Assembly (NCBI GenBank): GCA_013397795.1
Contig: VZTJ01004096.1
Coordinates: 1 to 64,000, forward strand
Source: Orthonyx spaldingii
Taxonomy: Eukaryota > Chordata > Aves > Passeriformes > Orthonychidae
Direction: 5' to 3'
Length of the DNA: 64,000 nucleotides
In this document: piece by piece, positions 61,801-64,000 of the stretch
How the letters are laid out: each line of letters opens with the position of its first letter
Numbering within the stretch: the first letter of the stretch is position 1
The notes under the pieces: model-generated
What the model was told of the DNA's origin: nothing
Databases searched by the model: none
The model's input: the letters and a program-made list of their open reading frames with translations, nothing else
Program-made: the position numbers and the translations under genes

Positions 61801-63314
61801 TGACTTAGATACTATTTTGTAGGGAAAAAACCCCAAACATTCCTGTCTTTGCAAACGTTCCTGTTACTCAGCAATCACCATATTTTTGATCAAAGATTTT
61901 CTTTTAATTTCCTTTTTCTTTTGTCCCATGAAAAGACCTCTAATTCAATGTGCTAGAAATTGGCTTTATTATGGTCAGGATCCAATATTGAATTTTTTGT
62001 TTTACTTATCATTTAAATAAGATCTAAGATGGGCTATTTAATTTAATCTTTTCTTATATTAAAAAAGAAGTCATTAGTTAGTGGTAAAATATTTGGTTTT
62101 AGAATTTTAAAATTAATATTTTTCTTACTTATATTTAAAATTTTTTATGCCTTCTCTTTAAGAAAAGCTGATGGACTTTGTCCTTTTAGGAAAGTGAAAT
62201 ATTAAACTGTTGATCAAAAAGACCAAACTGTGAGCAACACATTTAGATAATTTTGCAAATATTTTCATTAAAAACTTTTTTCATCTTTTAGTAATTTTTT
62301 CCTAATATCCTTTCGAATTCTTTTGTTCTGCTAAACATGTAGCAGTGTAACCACTAGGAAATAGAATGTTAAGAAGTGGTGGAGTCCACCTACTTGGAAA
62401 CTGTGCTCTTAATTAACAATTACAAGGACAGTGTGTGCAAATTGAAATAGGTCTCAGGCTTCTTACCTTGGAAAAGTACCGTGATGTGCAGATGTGAAGG
62501 GAACACATCTATTAAGAATTCAGGTAGACAAAATTGTGGTGACTGATACAACTGTCCAGAATATAGATTAATTCTGTTCACTTCATTCTGCTCATAAAAT
62601 GCTTTGCTGTGTTGACATTTGGAACCCCGGAGGACAGCCACACTTCAGTGAACTGATGTTAGATATTGGTTCAGCTGTATCAGTTCTGCCGGAACCTATT
62701 TACTAGCTAACAAAATCTAAATTACATTTGGAAGCTTATTTGAAGAAAGCAATCCTTGTGCTTCATTGCCCTAGTTTAATGCACTGCTGATTCACTACAC
62801 TTGTCTACCCATGTAATTCTTCAAAGAAACCTATTTTTAGCAGCCACCAACAAATATATTCAAAAGAAAATCAATCATTTTTTGCTGTTGTCTATTAGAA
62901 GTGTTACTCATGTAATAGAAATGAAAATAATAACACTATTTTCATTATGTTAACCAGTTAATATTCCACTTGAAAATCTAAAAGGTATCCTGCCTGCCTG
63001 ACAGCTACTGCTTTTGAAGAGCACAGGTGTCCCACAAGTCCCATGTCACTTCTGCCAGTCATTTGTGAATGACTGATATCCTACGGTCTCTCAAAAACAA
63101 CTAAATTCAGATTTTAAGGAAATGGGTCAAGCCTTTGCTCAAACAATAAATAAGATTAAAGAGGTTTAGTTAGCTGACACTTCATTTGGTAAGCTGATTA
63201 ACTCTGCTGTCTTCACTGACCATAAAGCGTAGATTTCCTCTAGTTATCGAGAGAGCTCATTTGTATATGTTTAGATTTTCATTACGATAAAAACCTGTCT
63301 GCACACCAACACAT
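58825..63314. other. Unique AT-rich DNA, no gene seen
   Basis: About 4.5 kb with no recognisable exon. It includes the (GGAA)n run at 61320-61351. A 79-codon minus-strand frame (60957-61196) has no motif I recognise. Confidence 0.7.
61320..61351 (+). repeat. (GGAA)n microsatellite, short
   Basis: About seven GGAA units, the same motif as the pure end of the long array at 38.8-39.2 kb. Confidence 0.95.
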
Positions 63315-64000
63315 GAATCCAAAGGGACAATGGTAGATGGGGAAGACCAAACACTACCTTGCCCTGGCTAGGACAGGCTCAGTGCAGGAGAACCATCAAC
63401 CTCACAAGCCCAGAGGAGGACAGGGCTGCAATATCAGGGAGAACCTCAAATTAAAATTTCAGAGGAAAGGACACCATATACAGGCATTTCCCAGGGCTGA
63501 CTCAGCAGATTCAGTCCAAGTGTGAAACCCATCAAGATAAGTCAATACTAAAGCTCCTGTAGAACTGAGTGGCGGGTTTACTGTCTGTAGATATGGGCTG
63601 AAAAGGAGGGTGAATAAAGAACTGAAATGCCTGGGACTTCTTGTGGGATTCTTAGGGAAGGAAACAGACGTGGGCAAAGGAAATAATTTAGGTGATTTGG
63701 AGAAGAACAAATATGGGAAAATGGAGGAATAAGGTAATAAGAGGGGCTTGTCATAGGCAAACAATCCAGTACACTTGTTTTCCCTGTTCTTGTTCAGCAG
63801 TGTCTGTACAGTTCTGTGTTTCTGACTCCTAGCCTGGGTAAGGGGAAGCTCCACTGTGTGTGTGTGTGTGTAGAGGTCTGAGTGCAGCAACTGGTTGGGG
63901 ACCTTGGGTCACAAGGCATTCATGGTGCTGCATCCAGAACTAGAGTGAGTGTCTGGGTGTCAGCTGCCATGTACCAGTGTCTGGATGCAATGGCTCCTGT
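63315..64000 (+). mobile_element. GC-richer repeat-like block, probable LTR element, cut by window edge
   Basis: Composition changes near 63.3 kb, and the text resembles an interspersed repeat of birds, probably an LTR element: 'ttgttcagcagtgtctgtac', 'tctgactcctagcctgggta' and, after the TG run, 'gagtgcagcaactggttggg'. An AATAAA lies at about 63613. I cannot name the family, find its borders, or fix its strand; plus is a guess. The 143-codon minus-strand frame (63459-63890) does not resemble a retroviral protein. Confidence 0.4.
63855..63871 (+). repeat. (TG)8 dinucleotide run
   Basis: Eight TG units inside the right-edge repeat-like block. Confidence 0.9.

Noticed and set aside
1..64000. 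CRISPR arrays, operons, Shine-Dalgarno sites, rho-independent terminators, prokaryotic insertion sequences
   Set aside because: The content is clearly avian nuclear DNA; the tandem repeats here are microsatellites or two-copy duplications, not spaced direct repeats.
1..64000. Intact endogenous retrovirus or LINE able to move
   Set aside because: Only LTRs without internal genes and truncated CR1 pieces with stops or lost catalytic residues are present.

Overview
This window reads as non-coding, AT-rich DNA from a bird. The evidence is the repeat content: at least eleven pieces of CR1 LINE (several with the typical 3' end of ATTCTATG octamers and the preceding 'ggtcccttccaac' block), plus solo LTRs of the ERVL-like families common in avian genomes. 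The LTR variety suggests a neoavian, possibly a passerine, but the species cannot be fixed from sequence alone. I found no host protein-coding exon, tRNA, rRNA, snRNA or CpG island that I can defend. The open frames are short and are explained by repeats, low-complexity DNA or chance. The window is therefore intergenic, or lies inside one very large intron.

Layout. 1-404 is the 3' part of an LTR-like repeat entering from the left. 405-5482 is mostly unique with one CR1 tail (4376-4518). 5483-6449 is a solo LTR with TGTTAC/GTAACA ends and an internal TTTC/TC microsatellite. 6450-33954 is largely unique AT-rich DNA with CR1 relics at 10146-10425 (endonuclease region), 13092-13410 (C-terminal ORF2), 14904-15232, 23088-23250 and 29158-29312 (3' ends). 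It also holds an A-rich tract with an 8-N assembly gap (18365-18432) and a TTA microsatellite (24482-24537). 33960-34567 is an ERVL-type solo LTR with an exact 5-bp target duplication (TGAAG).

38832-42798 is the repeat-dense core: a 374-bp GGAA/GGCA array, the 3' part of a third LTR type, two abutting CR1 pieces in a non-collinear order with a 44-bp tandem duplication inside, an inverted LTR (41046-41628) and an internally deleted CR1 (42585-42798). 42799-64000 returns to unique DNA, with a poly(T)37 next to a reverse-strand AATAAA (45366-45420), CR1 at 46205-46475, another solo LTR of the 41-kb family with a 4/5 target duplication (51547-52119), a CR1 scrap and poly(A) near 58.5-58.8 kb, and a GC-richer repeat-like block running off the right edge (63315-64000).

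No genes work together here. What the window records is the history of insertion, LTR-LTR recombination, internal deletion and microsatellite growth. I did not find evidence for a new biological system. The observations most worth checking are the GGAA/GGCA array, the non-collinear and internally deleted CR1 copies, the LTR termini, and the poly(A) tracts that follow an AATAAA, which are unexpected in a genome whose main LINE does not mobilise poly(A) RNAs efficiently.
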